Shown here in pieces: positions 63,909 to 64,000 of a DNA stretch of 64,000 nucleotides; the first letter of the stretch is position 1, and the number at the start of each line of letters is the position of its first letter. The DNA lies in assembly GCA_026645815.1 (NCBI GenBank), contig JAPKMR010000007.1, positions 49,029 through 113,028 of the forward strand, in the 5' to 3' direction. The DNA comes from Anaerolineae bacterium (lineage in GTDB: Bacteria; Chloroflexota; Anaerolineae; B4-G1; SLSP01). Both the position numbers and the translations under genes were made by a program. The notes under the pieces were generated by a model, which was not told where the DNA came from, did not search any database, and saw only the letters and a list, made by a program, of their open reading frames with translations.

Positions 63909-64000
63909 TTAAGCGTTGTTGATGTTTGGTACAGGTAGCATTGTCAATAGTTCTTTAACAGTCCAAATACGATCGGTCAGCTTGGCCACCATGGCTGGCG
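63909..64000 (-). mobile_element. C-terminal end of a transposase (runs off right edge)
   Basis: Reverse strand reads ...PAMVAKLTDRIWTVKELLTMLPVPNINNA*, similar to the PAMAAGLTDHxWTxxELL end of IS transposases. Confidence 0.5.

Overview
This 64-kb window looks like one chromosomal segment of an anaerobic bacterium. Gene content and the C-terminal 'YLPLLLR' motif of a secreted protease suggest Chloroflexota, but that is inference. Housekeeping and accessory genes (murI, murE, glycosyltransferases, ABC exporters, secreted peptidases, bactofilin, SDR, HDAC-like) surround three redox loci. (1) About 15.5-31.4 kb, same strand: MoaD/ThiS-like protein, aldehyde:ferredoxin oxidoreductase, ferredoxin, HdrA-MvhD fusion, HdrC with a C-terminal hydrophobic segment, HdrB and a polyferredoxin, followed by only the membrane arm of complex I (nuoA,H,J,K,L,M,N; no nuoBCD/EFG/I here). 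(2) About 37.2-43.2 kb: an 'orange protein'-like set (NifX/NifB-type cofactor-binding protein, Gly-rich zinc-ribbon protein, two MinD/ferredoxin ATPases, ICMT-like, DUF89) and a convergent operon (VKOR-thioredoxin, PNPOx-like, CGGC protein). Both start at promoters covered by the same 23-bp operator TCTATTG-N9-CAATAGA. (3) About 48.2-59.1 kb: a promoter, a candidate molybdenum-cofactor riboswitch with terminator, a [2Fe-2S]/Moco aldehyde/xanthine-dehydrogenase-like enzyme, and a cluster matching the uncharacterised DVU_1553-1558/TrsS neighbourhood (FAD/dicluster oxidoreductase, zinc-ribbon protein, two methyltransferases, C-GCAxxG-C-C protein, radical SAM protein, AMP-dependent ligase). It is followed by a convergent FecBCD-type ABC transporter and PadR regulator. 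Non-coding signals include a family of long perfect hairpins with TTTTT/AAAAA stems, a 157-bp MITE-like element with perfect 17-bp terminal repeats and degenerate partial copies, a PadR-adjacent 10-bp inverted repeat, a tRNA-Val(TAC), a truncated P-loop gene and a transposase C-terminus at the right edge. All calls come from reading the sequence and ORF translations; no database search or folding was run.
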